The position numbers were made by a program, and so were the translations under genes. Positions 19,161 to 28,395 of a DNA stretch of 64,000 nucleotides are shown here, piece after piece. The first letter of the stretch is position 1. Every line of letters begins with the position of its first letter. Below the pieces are notes generated by a model. It had not been told where the DNA came from. It did not search any database and saw only the letters and a list, made by a program, of their open reading frames with translations. This DNA comes from Sporocytophaga sp. GTDB lineage: Bacteria > Bacteroidota > Bacteroidia > Cytophagales > Cytophagaceae. The stretch spans positions 36,878-100,877 of the forward strand of contig NZ_JAGHZZ010000016.1 of NCBI RefSeq assembly GCF_017745095.1, written 5' to 3'.

Positions 19161-19197
19161 AATAACCTGTTCTGTGTATTCGGGACAGGTTTATTTA
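19161..19197. terminator. Terminator-like hairpin between the hypothetical gene and menE
   Basis: Arms AACCTGTTC and GGACAGGTT pair (one G-T) around a ten-base loop, followed by a T-rich tail on the plus strand and an A-rich stretch on the other side. It partly overlaps the end of menE, so it may serve both convergent genes. Confidence 0.6.
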
Positions 19198-20255
19198 TTG
19201 ATTTTAATTGTTTTTAGTTTGTCAATTTTTCCTGATGCTGTGTATTCAAAATTTTGACAAAATATAAAATACCTTGGAACTTCATATTTAGACAGTTCTC
19301 TTTTTAATAATAGAAGTATATCTGATTTTGAATTTTCAAAGCCTTCATAATAAAAGGCCAATGCTTCTCCCAGCTTTTCATCAGGTTGTTTTGCTAAAAA
19401 GAAATTTATTCCAAAATTCCTCTCTTTCAGGATCCTGTTAATTTTATCTTCTATTGATTCTATCTGAAGTTTTATTCCTCCGGAATTTACGATATTATCA
19501 ATCCTACCAAGCCATGTGAATTCTCTTTCTGAATGAAATTGAACAAGGTCATTGGTTGTAACCCATTGATTGTTGGTCACAAGGCCTTTAATTTCCAGAC
19601 AGCCCCTCAAATCTACTCTTGTTTCAACTCCTTCAAATACCTTAAAATGATCTGATTGCTGCGGCCCGTTTAATAATTTTAAAGCTATATGACTTACTGT
19701 TTCAGTCATCCCATAAGTACTGTATATAGGTACACTTAAGTTTTGAAGTCTTGCCTTTAATGTCTCTGAAACAGCTGCTCCACCTACAATGACGGCCTTT
19801 AACTTATTTAATCTTGCTGAACTTTCAGGATTGTTCAAAACTGTTTCCAATTGAAGCGGAACTATAGCTGTAAAGTCAAATTCAAAGTTCTCGGGAATTG
19901 ATTTAAAGGGATCTGAAACAGGAGGAATGATATAGGAATTAAATTTTTCTACCATTGTTCTAACAAGCATCATTTTACCACCAATCATATTAGTGTTGAT
20001 GCAAATTAGAGCTCTATCGCCAGATTTCAGTCTTAGTGCTTTTATCGTAGCTCTTGCACTTGCTTCCATCTGCACTCTGTTTATTTCAATGACTTTGGGT
20101 GTTGAAGTTGATCCTGAAGTCTGAAGCAAAAATATTTCTTTATGATTCAACCAGTCTCTTAAAAATGAAATTGTTGTAGACTCGTATTCATCTGAAGTAG
20201 TGAAAAGATCCAGCTTTTCTAATTCAATTTTTCGATTGTTAAGGTAGATATCCAC
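19191..20255 (-). CDS. menE: o-Succinylbenzoate-CoA ligase (MenE-like, AMP-binding)
   Basis: ANL-superfamily acyl-CoA synthetase, placed in menaquinone synthesis by context: it activates o-succinylbenzoate with ATP and CoA. It has the AMP-binding loop LLQTSGSTSTPKVIEI (residues 44-59), the YSTYGMTETVSH adenine-site motif near 182, and WLGRIDNIVNSGGIKLQ near the hinge (A8) region. At 354 residues it is shorter than many MenE, as usual for Bacteroidota. It is the last gene of the menI-menF-menD-menE run, 44 bases after menD. Confidence 0.85.
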   Translation of the reverse strand: MDIYLNNRKIELEKLDLFTTSDEYESTTISFLRDWLNHKEIFLLQTSGSTSTPKVIEINRVQMEASARATIKALRLKSGDRALICINTNMIGGKMMLVRTMVEKFNSYIIPPVSDPFKSIPENFEFDFTAIVPLQLETVLNNPESSARLNKLKAVIVGGAAVSETLKARLQNLSVPIYSTYGMTETVSHIALKLLNGPQQSDHFKVFEGVETRVDLRGCLEIKGLVTNNQWVTTNDLVQFHSEREFTWLGRIDNIVNSGGIKLQIESIEDKINRILKERNFGINFFLAKQPDEKLGEALAFYYEGFENSKSDILLLLKRELSKYEVPRYFIFCQNFEYTASGKIDKLKTIKINK

Positions 20256-20299
20256 GTGATCTGAATCTCTATTGTCGGATAATAAAATTTGGCGATTAC

Positions 20300-21985
20300 T
20301 TATTTTCCAAATTGCTCTTTAATCTGCTGCTTGAAGGAATTGAAAACCTTTGTATTGTTATCTATACTGGTTTCAATTTCTAATATCTTTGATTTGCCAG
20401 ATGTTGGCAGTAGTTTTGGTAAAGCTGCCTTAAATGATTCTCTATCATTGCAATGTAAATAATCAAGGTTAAATTCACCTGCGATATGGTCAGCTTTTAG
20501 TTTTTGATTGGTAATAAAATATTCTGAAGCTTCTTTCAGATTTTTGGGGCCATCAATCATATTAAAGATACCGCCACCATGATTGTTTAATAGAACAATT
20601 CTTAAATTATCTGGCAGGTAATTATTCCAGAAAGCATTTCTATCATAAAAGAAAGCAAGATCTCCGGTCAAAAGAAATACCAGCTTTTCAGTGCATAAAG
20701 CATTACCAACAGCTGTACTCAGCACTCCATCTATTCCGCTTGTACCTCTGTTTGCTCTTACAACAGTTCCTGAATCGATAAAGCTTCCAAAGTAATTCGC
20801 ATATCTCACTGGCATGCTATTAGATAGGTGAAGAATAATTTCTGGAGATAGATTTTTTGTGACCTGAAATGCTGCTTCAAATTCTGAAAATTCTGATTGA
20901 GAATTAAAGAAGTTGCTAAGAATGGTAAGTCCTTTATTATCCATAGTAATCCAGTTGTTCAGCCATTCATCATTTTTTATATCACCTTTAAATATACTGA
21001 AAAACGATTTCGGCTCAACAGGAATAATGTGCGAAAGGCATTGATATGTGTCAGCAGCTTCTCCGGAAGGATCTATATGCCAATGATGTTTTGGTTTGTA
21101 TTTTCTTAGAAAAGATTTCAGACTTTTAGATAGTACAGATTGACCAAATGTGATAAGTAAATCTGGTGATAGTTTTTCTAATTCAGGTTCTCCTGAAAGA
21201 ATGATATCAATGTTTTGTATTTTATTCTTGCAATGAAGATTGGCAATAGGCTCTGCCCATAATGGAATTCTATGATGATCTGTAAATATAGATACTGCTG
21301 TATTCAGTTCAGTATTGTCATTGTTTTGCCCGCTAAGCAATACTACTTTCTCACTTTGATTAAACAACTGTATAAGTTGTTTTAGATCTGAGGTATCTAC
21401 AGCAGATTGAGCCTTTACTTTTTCAATTATTCTAGCGGCAGAATATTTTACATCATTGCTATTCTTAGGATAAAATGGCTCACGTAAAGGAATATTGATA
21501 TGTACCGGACCCTTAGGATATGACTCAGCTAAGTTTATTGCTTCAGAAATACTTCTTTGAATATGCCAAGCCGAATCTGGGTTTTGATGATCTGTTGGAA
21601 GCTGGAAGAATTTTTTTACATGGTTTCCATAAATATTTTGCTGCCGGATCGTCTGTCCATCCTGCTGATCCACCCATTCCGGAGGTCTGTCTGCAGTCAG
21701 TATTATCAATGGTATTTGTTGGTAAAAAGCTTCAGCTACAGCGGGGGCATAATTAAGTGCAGCAGTGCCGCTTGTACATAAAAGCCCAACGGGTTTTTGG
21801 GTTTCAAGTGATAAACCTAATGCAATAAATGCTGCCGATCTTTCATCTGTAACTGTCCTGCTAGTTAATTTGGGGTGGTTGACTATAGATACAGTAAGAG
21901 GGGCGCAGCGAGAGCCGGGTGATAATACAAAGTTATTTAGACCTTTTTTAGAGCAGATTTCTGCAATGTTATAAATTGATTCCAC
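20300..21985 (-). CDS. menD: 2-succinyl-5-enolpyruvyl-6-hydroxy-3-cyclohexene-1-carboxylate synthase
   Basis: ThDP-dependent enzyme that adds the succinyl semialdehyde unit from 2-oxoglutarate to isochorismate. The N terminus has LSPGSRCAPLT and the catalytic Glu in TDERSAAF (near residue 48). The ThDP/Mg site is GDLAFFYDRNAFWNN with LLNNHGGGIFN further on. Length (561 aa) is typical. It starts five bases after the menF stop, so the two are co-transcribed and perhaps translationally linked. Confidence 0.95.
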   Translation of the reverse strand: MESIYNIAEICSKKGLNNFVLSPGSRCAPLTVSIVNHPKLTSRTVTDERSAAFIALGLSLETQKPVGLLCTSGTAALNYAPAVAEAFYQQIPLIILTADRPPEWVDQQDGQTIRQQNIYGNHVKKFFQLPTDHQNPDSAWHIQRSISEAINLAESYPKGPVHINIPLREPFYPKNSNDVKYSAARIIEKVKAQSAVDTSDLKQLIQLFNQSEKVVLLSGQNNDNTELNTAVSIFTDHHRIPLWAEPIANLHCKNKIQNIDIILSGEPELEKLSPDLLITFGQSVLSKSLKSFLRKYKPKHHWHIDPSGEAADTYQCLSHIIPVEPKSFFSIFKGDIKNDEWLNNWITMDNKGLTILSNFFNSQSEFSEFEAAFQVTKNLSPEIILHLSNSMPVRYANYFGSFIDSGTVVRANRGTSGIDGVLSTAVGNALCTEKLVFLLTGDLAFFYDRNAFWNNYLPDNLRIVLLNNHGGGIFNMIDGPKNLKEASEYFITNQKLKADHIAGEFNLDYLHCNDRESFKAALPKLLPTSGKSKILEIETSIDNNTKVFNSFKQQIKEQFGK

Positions 21986-21990
21986 AAGTA

Positions 21991-23199
21991 TTATTGAAGA
22001 TGATCAAAAAGCGATTCTAAGGTGTACATTTTATGATTGGTCTCCTCCAATTCATTGGCAGCCACTGAATCTTTTGTAATACCAGCTCCTGCAAAGAAGG
22101 TAACTTTTCCTGACTGAATTTTGCAGCACCTGATATTTACATAAATACTAGTTTCGTTATTTATTTTGATTGGTCCAAGAAACCCTGTAAATAGTTCTCT
22201 ATCATAATTTTCCATTTCTGTTATGAAATTCATTGCAGGCTCTTTTGGAGTGCCACATACCGCAGAAGTAGGATGAAGAAGTTTCAGCATGCTGAATAAA
22301 AGATCAGGGAACGGAACTTCATTGATATTAACAGTATAATCTGTTCTCAAGTGAAAGAGATTTCCTGCCTGAACAGTTCTTGGTCCCTCATCTTCATATT
22401 CCCGCAGTCGTATAGATTTAAAGCAATTGATAATATATCGACTTACTATTGCCTGCTCTTCAATTTCCTTTTGTGTCCAGACGACTTCATTAAGTTTTTG
22501 AATGCCTGTTACAGGTTTAGTAGCAGCCAAAGCTATCGTTTTGAAGATGTTATCTTTTGAAACACTGACAAGAAGTTCAGGAGTAGCTCCTATCCATGTT
22601 CCCAATGTTGGATGACTTACCAATGAACTGAAAGCCTGAGGATGTTTTTGACAAAGCTGAAGATAAAATTGAAAAGGGTTAAATCCAGAAGGAAGTTCTT
22701 TCTCTTTTGATCTGGAAAGGACAATTTTCTTAAATTTTTCTTTTTGAATTTCTTGAACAGCTTTTTCTACCTGAGCTTTGAATTCCTGAGGCTGACCAGT
22801 TTGTGGGTTTTTAGAGCTAAGTTTCTCCTGGTGAATTGGGGTAAACTCATTGTAATGATATTCAAAGGCTTCAGCCAGATCACTATTGGGAATATTATTT
22901 ACCTGAATTTCGCTTTCAGAAGAATTGAAATAAATGTCTGGTCTGATCAGAATGGTCTCTTTTAAGTCCGGGTTGATAAATGGACTTAAAATAAATCCAG
23001 CTTCAATGTTTTCATTAAACTCAACTTTATTAAGAGTTTCTGAAAAGTCTATGATGATGGAAATATCATTCCTCCCTGGTTCTCTCCACACAGCGACAGC
23101 AAGTCCAAGGTTAAAAGAAGCGGTGAATAAACGCTCCAGTGTTTCTTCAGCCCGATCAAAACTTTGTATAAAGTCTGTGCGGGTGCTCAATCCCTTCAT
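21991..23199 (-). CDS. menF: Isochorismate synthase
   Basis: Converts chorismate to isochorismate at the head of menaquinone synthesis. The chorismate-binding fold is clear in KIVLSRSKEKELP, SLVSHPTLGTWIGATPELLVS, LHPTSAVCGTPKEPAM and ELFTGFLGPI. Length 402 aa is normal. Context decides MenF rather than a siderophore EntC: menD follows five bases downstream and a hotdog thioesterase precedes it by 13 bases. Confidence 0.9.
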   Translation of the reverse strand: MKGLSTRTDFIQSFDRAEETLERLFTASFNLGLAVAVWREPGRNDISIIIDFSETLNKVEFNENIEAGFILSPFINPDLKETILIRPDIYFNSSESEIQVNNIPNSDLAEAFEYHYNEFTPIHQEKLSSKNPQTGQPQEFKAQVEKAVQEIQKEKFKKIVLSRSKEKELPSGFNPFQFYLQLCQKHPQAFSSLVSHPTLGTWIGATPELLVSVSKDNIFKTIALAATKPVTGIQKLNEVVWTQKEIEEQAIVSRYIINCFKSIRLREYEDEGPRTVQAGNLFHLRTDYTVNINEVPFPDLLFSMLKLLHPTSAVCGTPKEPAMNFITEMENYDRELFTGFLGPIKINNETSIYVNIRCCKIQSGKVTFFAGAGITKDSVAANELEETNHKMYTLESLFDHLQ

Positions 23200-23212
23200 C
23201 CGATAAGTGTAT

Positions 23213-23632
23213 TTACTTTTTAGGTACTATGGCAACAGTTAGTCTGCTGATACAAACTAATTCTTTATTTTCATTTTCAATTCTGATATCCCAGATATGC
23301 GTATTTTTCCCAAAGTGTATAAGAGATGCTTTGCCAAATACATAGCCGCTTCGAACACTTTTAACATGATTCGCATTGATCTCCAGGCCAAATGGAGAAA
23401 ATTGTTCAAGATTTACACATGATGCCGATCCGATGGATCCTAGTGTTTCAGCGAGTACAACTGATGCACCTCCGTGCAGAAATCCCATTGGCTGATGGGT
23501 ACGGTTATCTACGGGCATTTTGCCGATGATATAGTCTGCGCCGACTTCAATGTATTCAATCCCTAAATACTCTACCATTGTATTTTTGGATAGTTTATTT
23601 AGGTCCTGAACAGTAATGTTGGGATTAATCAT
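23213..23632 (-). CDS. menI: Hotdog-fold thioesterase, probable 1,4-dihydroxy-2-naphthoyl-CoA hydrolase
   Basis: A 139-residue PaaI-type hotdog thioesterase. The helix motif HQPMGFLHGGASVVLAETLG (residues 42-61) holds the catalytic Glu/Asp region, and the following strand is GLEINANHVKSVRSG. As first gene of a menaquinone operon it most likely hydrolyses DHNA-CoA. Members with other acyl-CoA substrates have similar sequences, so the assignment leans on context. A TAnnTTTG box lies upstream and the divergent gene is a histidine phosphatase. Confidence 0.8.
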   Translation of the reverse strand: MINPNITVQDLNKLSKNTMVEYLGIEYIEVGADYIIGKMPVDNRTHQPMGFLHGGASVVLAETLGSIGSASCVNLEQFSPFGLEINANHVKSVRSGYVFGKASLIHFGKNTHIWDIRIENENKELVCISRLTVAIVPKK

Positions 23633-23656
23633 TATTTTGCAATACTATATTAAGTA

Positions 23657-23664
23657 CAAAAGTA
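23657..23664 (-). promoter_or_regulatory. Candidate -7 promoter element of the men operon
   Basis: The minus strand reads TACTTTTG (TAnnTTTG), 25 bases upstream of the menI start. It falls in the short divergent gap before the histidine phosphatase start at 23673, so both genes' control signals must be packed there. Confidence 0.5.
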
Positions 23665-23672
23665 GAAGAAAA

Positions 23673-24302
23673 TTGAAAACGAAAAAAATTTACCTTTTAA
23701 GACATGGCCAGACAGATTATAATCTGAAAGGAATTGTTCAGGGGAGTGGAGTAGATACAGATTTGAATGATACTGGTCAGAATCAGGCAAAGGCATTTTA
23801 TAATTCGTATAAAAATGTTCCGTTTGATAAAATTTATATTTCTGCGCTAAAACGAACCAAACAATCCGTTCAACTATTTATAGATCTGGGTATTCCTTAT
23901 GAAACTTTGAAAGGACTCAACGAAATCAACTGGGGCAATAAAGATGGTCAGATAATAAGTGTAGATGAAAATACGCAATACTGGCAGTTGGTAAGAGGTT
24001 GGAATTCCGGAAATTTTGACTTGAAAATGGACGGTGGAGAAAGCCCTCGTGAAGTTGAAAAAAGACTTTTGGATGCATGGAATCACATTATTTCTAACGA
24101 TAAAGAAGAAAATATTTTAATATGCATGCATGGGCGGGCTTTGAGGATTTTACTTGCATCCATATTGCACAACGATTTGAGTAAAATGGAAACATTTGAA
24201 CATCATAATCTTGGCTTATATATCTTGAATTATTCTCAGGATACAGGTTTGGTTATTGAAAAATCAAATTGCATGGAACACTTGAAAAATTTATTTTGTT
24301 AA
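23673..24302 (+). CDS. Histidine phosphatase / phosphoglycerate mutase-like protein
   Basis: About 209 residues in the histidine-phosphatase (PGM) superfamily. The catalytic motif is LLRHGQTDYN at the N terminus; later residues include the arginine in ISALKRTKQS and the second histidine in MHGRALR near the C terminus. The frame extends upstream to 23616, but that overlaps menI. The TTG at 23673 places the start six residues before LLRHGQ, as usual for the family, so I chose it. Substrate unknown: candidates include sugar phosphates or alpha-ribazole phosphate. Confidence 0.8.
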   Translation: MKTKKIYLLRHGQTDYNLKGIVQGSGVDTDLNDTGQNQAKAFYNSYKNVPFDKIYISALKRTKQSVQLFIDLGIPYETLKGLNEINWGNKDGQIISVDENTQYWQLVRGWNSGNFDLKMDGGESPREVEKRLLDAWNHIISNDKEENILICMHGRALRILLASILHNDLSKMETFEHHNLGLYILNYSQDTGLVIEKSNCMEHLKNLFC

Positions 24303-24427
24303 AAAAAACTGATATACACATATTTCCGAAATATGACTATTCGTTCATGTAATGTTTTTCATTCATAAATAGAATTTTTCCGTATCAGCGAAGAAAAGAT
24401 TGAAATTATAATACCTAAATACCATAA

Positions 24428-25522
24428 ATGTTAGCAAAAGTAAAATTCATCGACGTTAAGAAAACTGGTTTTTTTTCAACCGTCAGAGAAAGAGTAGATA
24501 ATTATTTTACAGAAAATAATATCTCGAAAACAGGTAACACTGCCATGTATGTTAAAACTGTGTTTTTTTTGGGGGGATTATTGCTTTTCTATGGTTTAAT
24601 AATTTCAAATCAATTCGGGCTTATCACTATGTGGGTGCTTAGCGCGCTGCTTGGGATGTTTGCTGCATTTATAGGATTTAATATATGCCATGATGCCATC
24701 CATGGATCTTATTCCACTAACACTACTCTTAACAAAGTTCTAGGTTATTTATTTAACTTAATTGGGGCCAATGCTTATTTATGGAGTATCGCACACAATG
24801 TTGTGCATCATACCTATACCAATATTCATGGCCATGATGAGGATATCGAAATCGCTCCCGGACTTATTAGATTAAATCCGGACGAAAAAGCAAATAAGAT
24901 ACAAAGATATCAGCATTATTATGCCTTTTTTCTTTATAGTCTTGCAAGTCTTTCATGGGTGATGAGAAAAGATTATATCAAATTCTTTAAAAAGAATATT
25001 GGAACTCACGTGAACAATCATCCCAAAAAAGAATATGTAAAGCTATTTTTGTTTAAGTTTTTATATTATGTAGCCTTTATAGTTCTTCCACTTGTATTTG
25101 TGGATATTACATGGTGGCAGTTCATTATAGGGTTCTTAACTATGCACTTTGCAGAAGGACTTGTACTAGGTTTAGTGTTTCAGCTTGCCCACGTGGTTGA
25201 ATTAACAGAGTTTCCGGATCCAAATGAAGAGGGGAATATTGAAGAAGCATGGGCAGTTCACCAAATGCGTACAACTGCGAATTTTGCGAGAAAAAGTCCT
25301 ATAGCTGCATTTTTGTGCGGCGGGTTGAATATGCAGGTTGAGCACCATTTATTCCCTAAAATTTGCCATATCCACTATCCGATCATTTCTGAGATAGTTA
25401 GAGAAACAGCAATTGAATTCGGTATTCCTTATCATGAATATCCAACTTTTGGAGAAGCATTGGTGTCACATTTTAAGGTTCTGAAACGATTTAGCAGGCC
25501 TGAAATAGAAACAGCTGCCTAA
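24428..25522 (+). CDS. Membrane fatty acid desaturase
   Basis: A 364-residue integral membrane di-iron desaturase. Its three histidine boxes are HDAIHGS, HNVVHHTYTN (the HxxxH/HxxHH pattern) and QVEHHLFP, the last with the Q-x-x-H-H form typical of front-end (acyl-CoA or lipid-linked) desaturases. Hydrophobic segments flank the boxes (for example near residues 47-90 and 200-240). It introduces a cis double bond into membrane acyl chains, but the position cannot be predicted. A strong hairpin terminator follows. It is a single gene, and the upstream 125 bases show no exact -7 consensus. Confidence 0.88.
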   Translation: MLAKVKFIDVKKTGFFSTVRERVDNYFTENNISKTGNTAMYVKTVFFLGGLLLFYGLIISNQFGLITMWVLSALLGMFAAFIGFNICHDAIHGSYSTNTTLNKVLGYLFNLIGANAYLWSIAHNVVHHTYTNIHGHDEDIEIAPGLIRLNPDEKANKIQRYQHYYAFFLYSLASLSWVMRKDYIKFFKKNIGTHVNNHPKKEYVKLFLFKFLYYVAFIVLPLVFVDITWWQFIIGFLTMHFAEGLVLGLVFQLAHVVELTEFPDPNEEGNIEEAWAVHQMRTTANFARKSPIAAFLCGGLNMQVEHHLFPKICHIHYPIISEIVRETAIEFGIPYHEYPTFGEALVSHFKVLKRFSRPEIETAA

Positions 25523-25566
25523 AAAAATGAGGTTAAATCCCTAAGAAATATTGATTTTAAGAAAAA

Positions 25567-25610
25567 TATCCCCACTCCTGTATATTTTCAGGGTGGGGAT
25601 AGTACTTTTT
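25567..25610 (+). terminator. Terminator after the desaturase gene
   Basis: TATCCCCAC (25567-25575) pairs with GTGGGGATA (25593-25601), extended inward by CCTG/CAGG with a one-base bulge. A short T-run follows. This explains most of the 203-base gap before the E2 gene. Confidence 0.75.
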
Positions 25611-25725
25611 GCGTTTTATTTTTAAATTTGGTCCGTTAAAAACTTGTTTTGAAAGGTAGTTTTACCCTATTATTACAGTTTGAAATTAATTTCTAAGCAT
25701 TAATTAAACAATTGCATTTAGTACA

Positions 25726-27333
25726 ATGGCTGAAGTGATCAGAATGCCCAAAATGAGTGATACCATGACAGATGGTGTTATTGCTACGTGGCATAAAAAA
25801 GTAGGAGACAAAGTAAAGTCCGGAGACGTACTTGCTGAGGTTGAAACTGACAAGGCTACAATGGAGCTGGAATCTTACGAGGATGGTACACTTTTATTTA
25901 TAGGTGTAAAAGAAAAAGAATCAGCTCCTGTGGATGGAGTTATTGCTATCATTGGAAAAGATGGAGAGAATATCGACGGGCTATTGAGCAGCGTGGGTAA
26001 AGGTGGTGCAGCTCCTGCATCAGCTCCTTCAGAAACAAAAACTGAACCTGCTCCTCAGAAAGCAGCAGCTAAAGTTGATACATCAAATATTAATGCTGAA
26101 ATAATCAGGATGCCTAAAATGAGTGATACCATGACGGAGGGTACCATCGTTGCTTGGCATAAAAAAGTAGGTGATAAAGTTAAATCCGGAGACCTACTTG
26201 CAGAGGTAGCTACAGATAAAGCTACAATGGAGTTAGAATCATATAATGACGGTATACTTTTATATGTAGGTGTTAAGGATGGAGAAGCGGTTGCTGTTGA
26301 TGGTGTACTTGCCATCATAGGAGAGCAGGGCGCTGATTATCAGACATTACTTTCTGCTTCAGCCTCAGGCGCATCTTCAGCTGCTCCTGCAGCAAAAGAA
26401 GAGAAGAAAGAAAGCGCAGCTCCTCAGGCAACAGCACAGACATCTTCAGTTTCCAGTGGCGATCACAGACTGAAAGCTTCTCCGCTGGCTAGAAAAATTG
26501 CTAAGGACAAAGGTATTGATCTTAAGCAGGTTCACGGTTCCGGAGAGTTTGGCAGAATTGTTAAAAAAGACATTGAAAGCTTTAAAACTACTGCGGCTGC
26601 ACCTCAAGGTACAGAAGCTAAATCTGTTTCTGCACCTGCATATGTAGGTCAGGAAAGTTTTGATGAGGTTCCTGTTTCTCAAATGAGAAAAACTATTGCC
26701 AAGAGGCTTGGCGAAAGTAAATTTGGTGCTCCTCACTTCTACCTTACCATGGAAGTAAACATGGATAAGGCTATTGAAGCCAGAGCCAGCATCAATGAAG
26801 TTGCTCCTGTTAAAATTTCCTTTAATGACATGGTGATTAAAGCTACAGCTGCAGCTTTAAGAAAGCATCCAAAAGTGAATTCATCATGGTTAGGAGATAA
26901 AATAAGATATAATCATCACATTCATATTGGCGTTGCAGTTGCAGTTGAAGAAGGTCTTTTAGTGCCTGTTCTCAGATTTGCGGATAATAAATCATTATCT
27001 CAGATCGGAACTGAAGTAAAAGAGTTAGGTGGAAAAGCTAAAAACAAAAAACTTTCACCTGCTGAGATGTCTGGAAATACTTTCACTATTTCCAACTTGG
27101 GGATGTTCGGTATTGAAGAGTTTACAGCAATCATTAATCCTCCTGATGCTGCGATTCTTGCAGTTGGTGGTATTAAACAACTACCAGTAGTTAAGAATGG
27201 TGAAATAAAAATTGGTAACGTGATGAAACTTACATTATCATGCGATCACAGAGCATTGGATGGAGCAGTTGGTTCCGCATTCCTTCAGACTCTGAAAGAA
27301 TTCTTAGAAGATCCGGTCAGAATTCTGGTTTAA
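25726..27333 (+). CDS. pdhC: Dihydrolipoamide acetyltransferase (E2 of pyruvate dehydrogenase) with two lipoyl domains
   Basis: Core subunit of the pyruvate dehydrogenase complex. Two tandem lipoyl domains carry the lipoyl lysines K43 and K165, each in TDKATMELES. Ala/Pro-rich linkers separate them from an E1/E3-binding domain (about residues 246-288, ASPLARKIAKDKGID...GRIVKKDIESF) and the catalytic domain ending with H508 and D512 in DHRALDG. The two lipoyl segments are close copies, which points to an internal duplication. The E1 subunits are not adjacent. A strong terminator follows. Confidence 0.92.
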   Translation: MAEVIRMPKMSDTMTDGVIATWHKKVGDKVKSGDVLAEVETDKATMELESYEDGTLLFIGVKEKESAPVDGVIAIIGKDGENIDGLLSSVGKGGAAPASAPSETKTEPAPQKAAAKVDTSNINAEIIRMPKMSDTMTEGTIVAWHKKVGDKVKSGDLLAEVATDKATMELESYNDGILLYVGVKDGEAVAVDGVLAIIGEQGADYQTLLSASASGASSAAPAAKEEKKESAAPQATAQTSSVSSGDHRLKASPLARKIAKDKGIDLKQVHGSGEFGRIVKKDIESFKTTAAAPQGTEAKSVSAPAYVGQESFDEVPVSQMRKTIAKRLGESKFGAPHFYLTMEVNMDKAIEARASINEVAPVKISFNDMVIKATAAALRKHPKVNSSWLGDKIRYNHHIHIGVAVAVEEGLLVPVLRFADNKSLSQIGTEVKELGGKAKNKKLSPAEMSGNTFTISNLGMFGIEEFTAIINPPDAAILAVGGIKQLPVVKNGEIKIGNVMKLTLSCDHRALDGAVGSAFLQTLKEFLEDPVRILV

Positions 27334-27340
27334 TAAAAAA

Positions 27341-27383
27341 TAAACAAATAAGCCTCTCAACAACCGGGAGGCTTATTTGTTTA
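27341..27383 (+). terminator. Terminator after pdhC
   Basis: A perfect 16-bp stem (27341-27356 with 27368-27383) around an 11-base loop with a GAGGC core and T-rich 3' arm. It lies between pdhC and hslV. Confidence 0.85.
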
Positions 27384-27427
27384 TAAGAGTGTAGTGTGTT
27401 TAAATTTTTTAAAGATTTTTAAGTAAA

Positions 27428-27970
27428 ATGGAAAAAATTAAATCAACAACTGTAATTTCTGTAATTCACAAAGGGGAAGTGGCAATCGGAGCTGATGGAC
27501 AGGCAACACTTGGTAATACAGTTGCCAAAAGTAATGTTAAAAAAATCAGAAGATTATTTGATGGAAAGATTATTTGCGGCTTTGCTGGCAGCACTGCGGA
27601 CGCATTTACATTACTTGAAAGATTGGAGGAAAAACTAAATTCCTATGGGGGAAATCTTAAAAGAGGAGCAATAGAGCTTGCAAAAGATTGGAGGACTGAT
27701 CGATATCTTAGAAAATTAGAAGCAATGCTTATTGCTGCTGATAAAGATGAAATTCTGATAATCTCTGGAACTGGAGATGTAATTGAGCCTGACAATCAGA
27801 TTGCCGCAATTGGTTCTGGAGCTATGTATGCTCAATCTGCAGCCTTGGCTTTAAAAAAACATGCTGCTCATTTATCTGCAGAGGAAATTGTAAGAGAAAG
27901 TCTGAATATTGCAGGTGATATTTGTATTTATACCAATCATAACTTAATAATAGAGACGATTAAGCAATGA
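27428..27970 (+). CDS. hslV: ATP-dependent protease peptidase subunit HslV
   Basis: Proteasome-like N-terminal nucleophile peptidase that works with the HslU unfoldase. The catalytic Thr is in TTVISV at residue 7, so a six-residue propeptide (MEKIKS) must be removed. In many HslV proteins only the initiator Met precedes the Thr. Conserved [24 protein letters not shown] and GDICIYTNH are present, and the length is typical (180 aa). HslU is not encoded next door. The stop overlaps the ArsC-like start by four bases (ATGA). Confidence 0.93.
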   Translation: MEKIKSTTVISVIHKGEVAIGADGQATLGNTVAKSNVKKIRRLFDGKIICGFAGSTADAFTLLERLEEKLNSYGGNLKRGAIELAKDWRTDRYLRKLEAMLIAADKDEILIISGTGDVIEPDNQIAAIGSGAMYAQSAALALKKHAAHLSAEEIVRESLNIAGDICIYTNHNLIIETIKQ

Positions 27971-28308
27971 TTCAAATGTTGCACAATCCCAGATGCACAA
28001 AGAGCAGACAAGCTTTGGCGATTCTGACTGAATCTGGTGAAAATCCTCAAATAATAGAATATCTTAAAAATCCGCCTACAATAGAGGAATTGCAGGATAT
28101 CATAACCAAGCTTAAAATCAAACCAGAAGAGTTGGTTAGAAAGAAGGAACCACTTTATATTGAAAATTTTAAAGGAAAATCCTTCACTGATAAGCAGTGG
28201 ATTAAAATTTTAAAGGAAAATCCTGTTCTTATAGAGCGTCCGATTTTAATAAAAGGGAATAAAGCTGTGATCGGCAGGGAAGAAGCCAAAGTGAGAGAAC
28301 TGCTTTAG
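27967..28308 (+). CDS. ArsC-family (glutaredoxin-like) reductase
   Basis: A 113-residue thioredoxin-fold protein of the ArsC/Spx family. [12 protein letters not shown] near the N terminus carries the single redox cysteine, followed by later segments [11 protein letters not shown] and [20 protein letters not shown]. These fit glutathione-dependent arsenate-reductase-like proteins such as YfgD/ArsC. There is no ars operon nearby, and the start overlaps hslV by four bases, so a housekeeping redox role is as likely as arsenate resistance. Confidence 0.82.
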   Translation: MIQMLHNPRCTKSRQALAILTESGENPQIIEYLKNPPTIEELQDIITKLKIKPEELVRKKEPLYIENFKGKSFTDKQWIKILKENPVLIERPILIKGNKAVIGREEAKVRELL

Positions 28309-28395
28309 AATCGTTCATTCCATGTAGAATCAAATTGAATTAATGTTTATATTAAATCCTCATTTTTTCCTATATTCAGTAAAATTTGAGTTTGA

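Noticed and set aside
23616..23672. Upstream extension of the histidine phosphatase gene
   Set aside because: It overlaps the divergent menI start and its promoter; the TTG at 23673 places the catalytic motif at the usual distance from the N terminus.
25726..26330. Duplicated lipoyl coding segment as a possible assembly artefact
   Set aside because: The two copies differ at many synonymous and some amino acid positions, and two-lipoyl E2 proteins are common.
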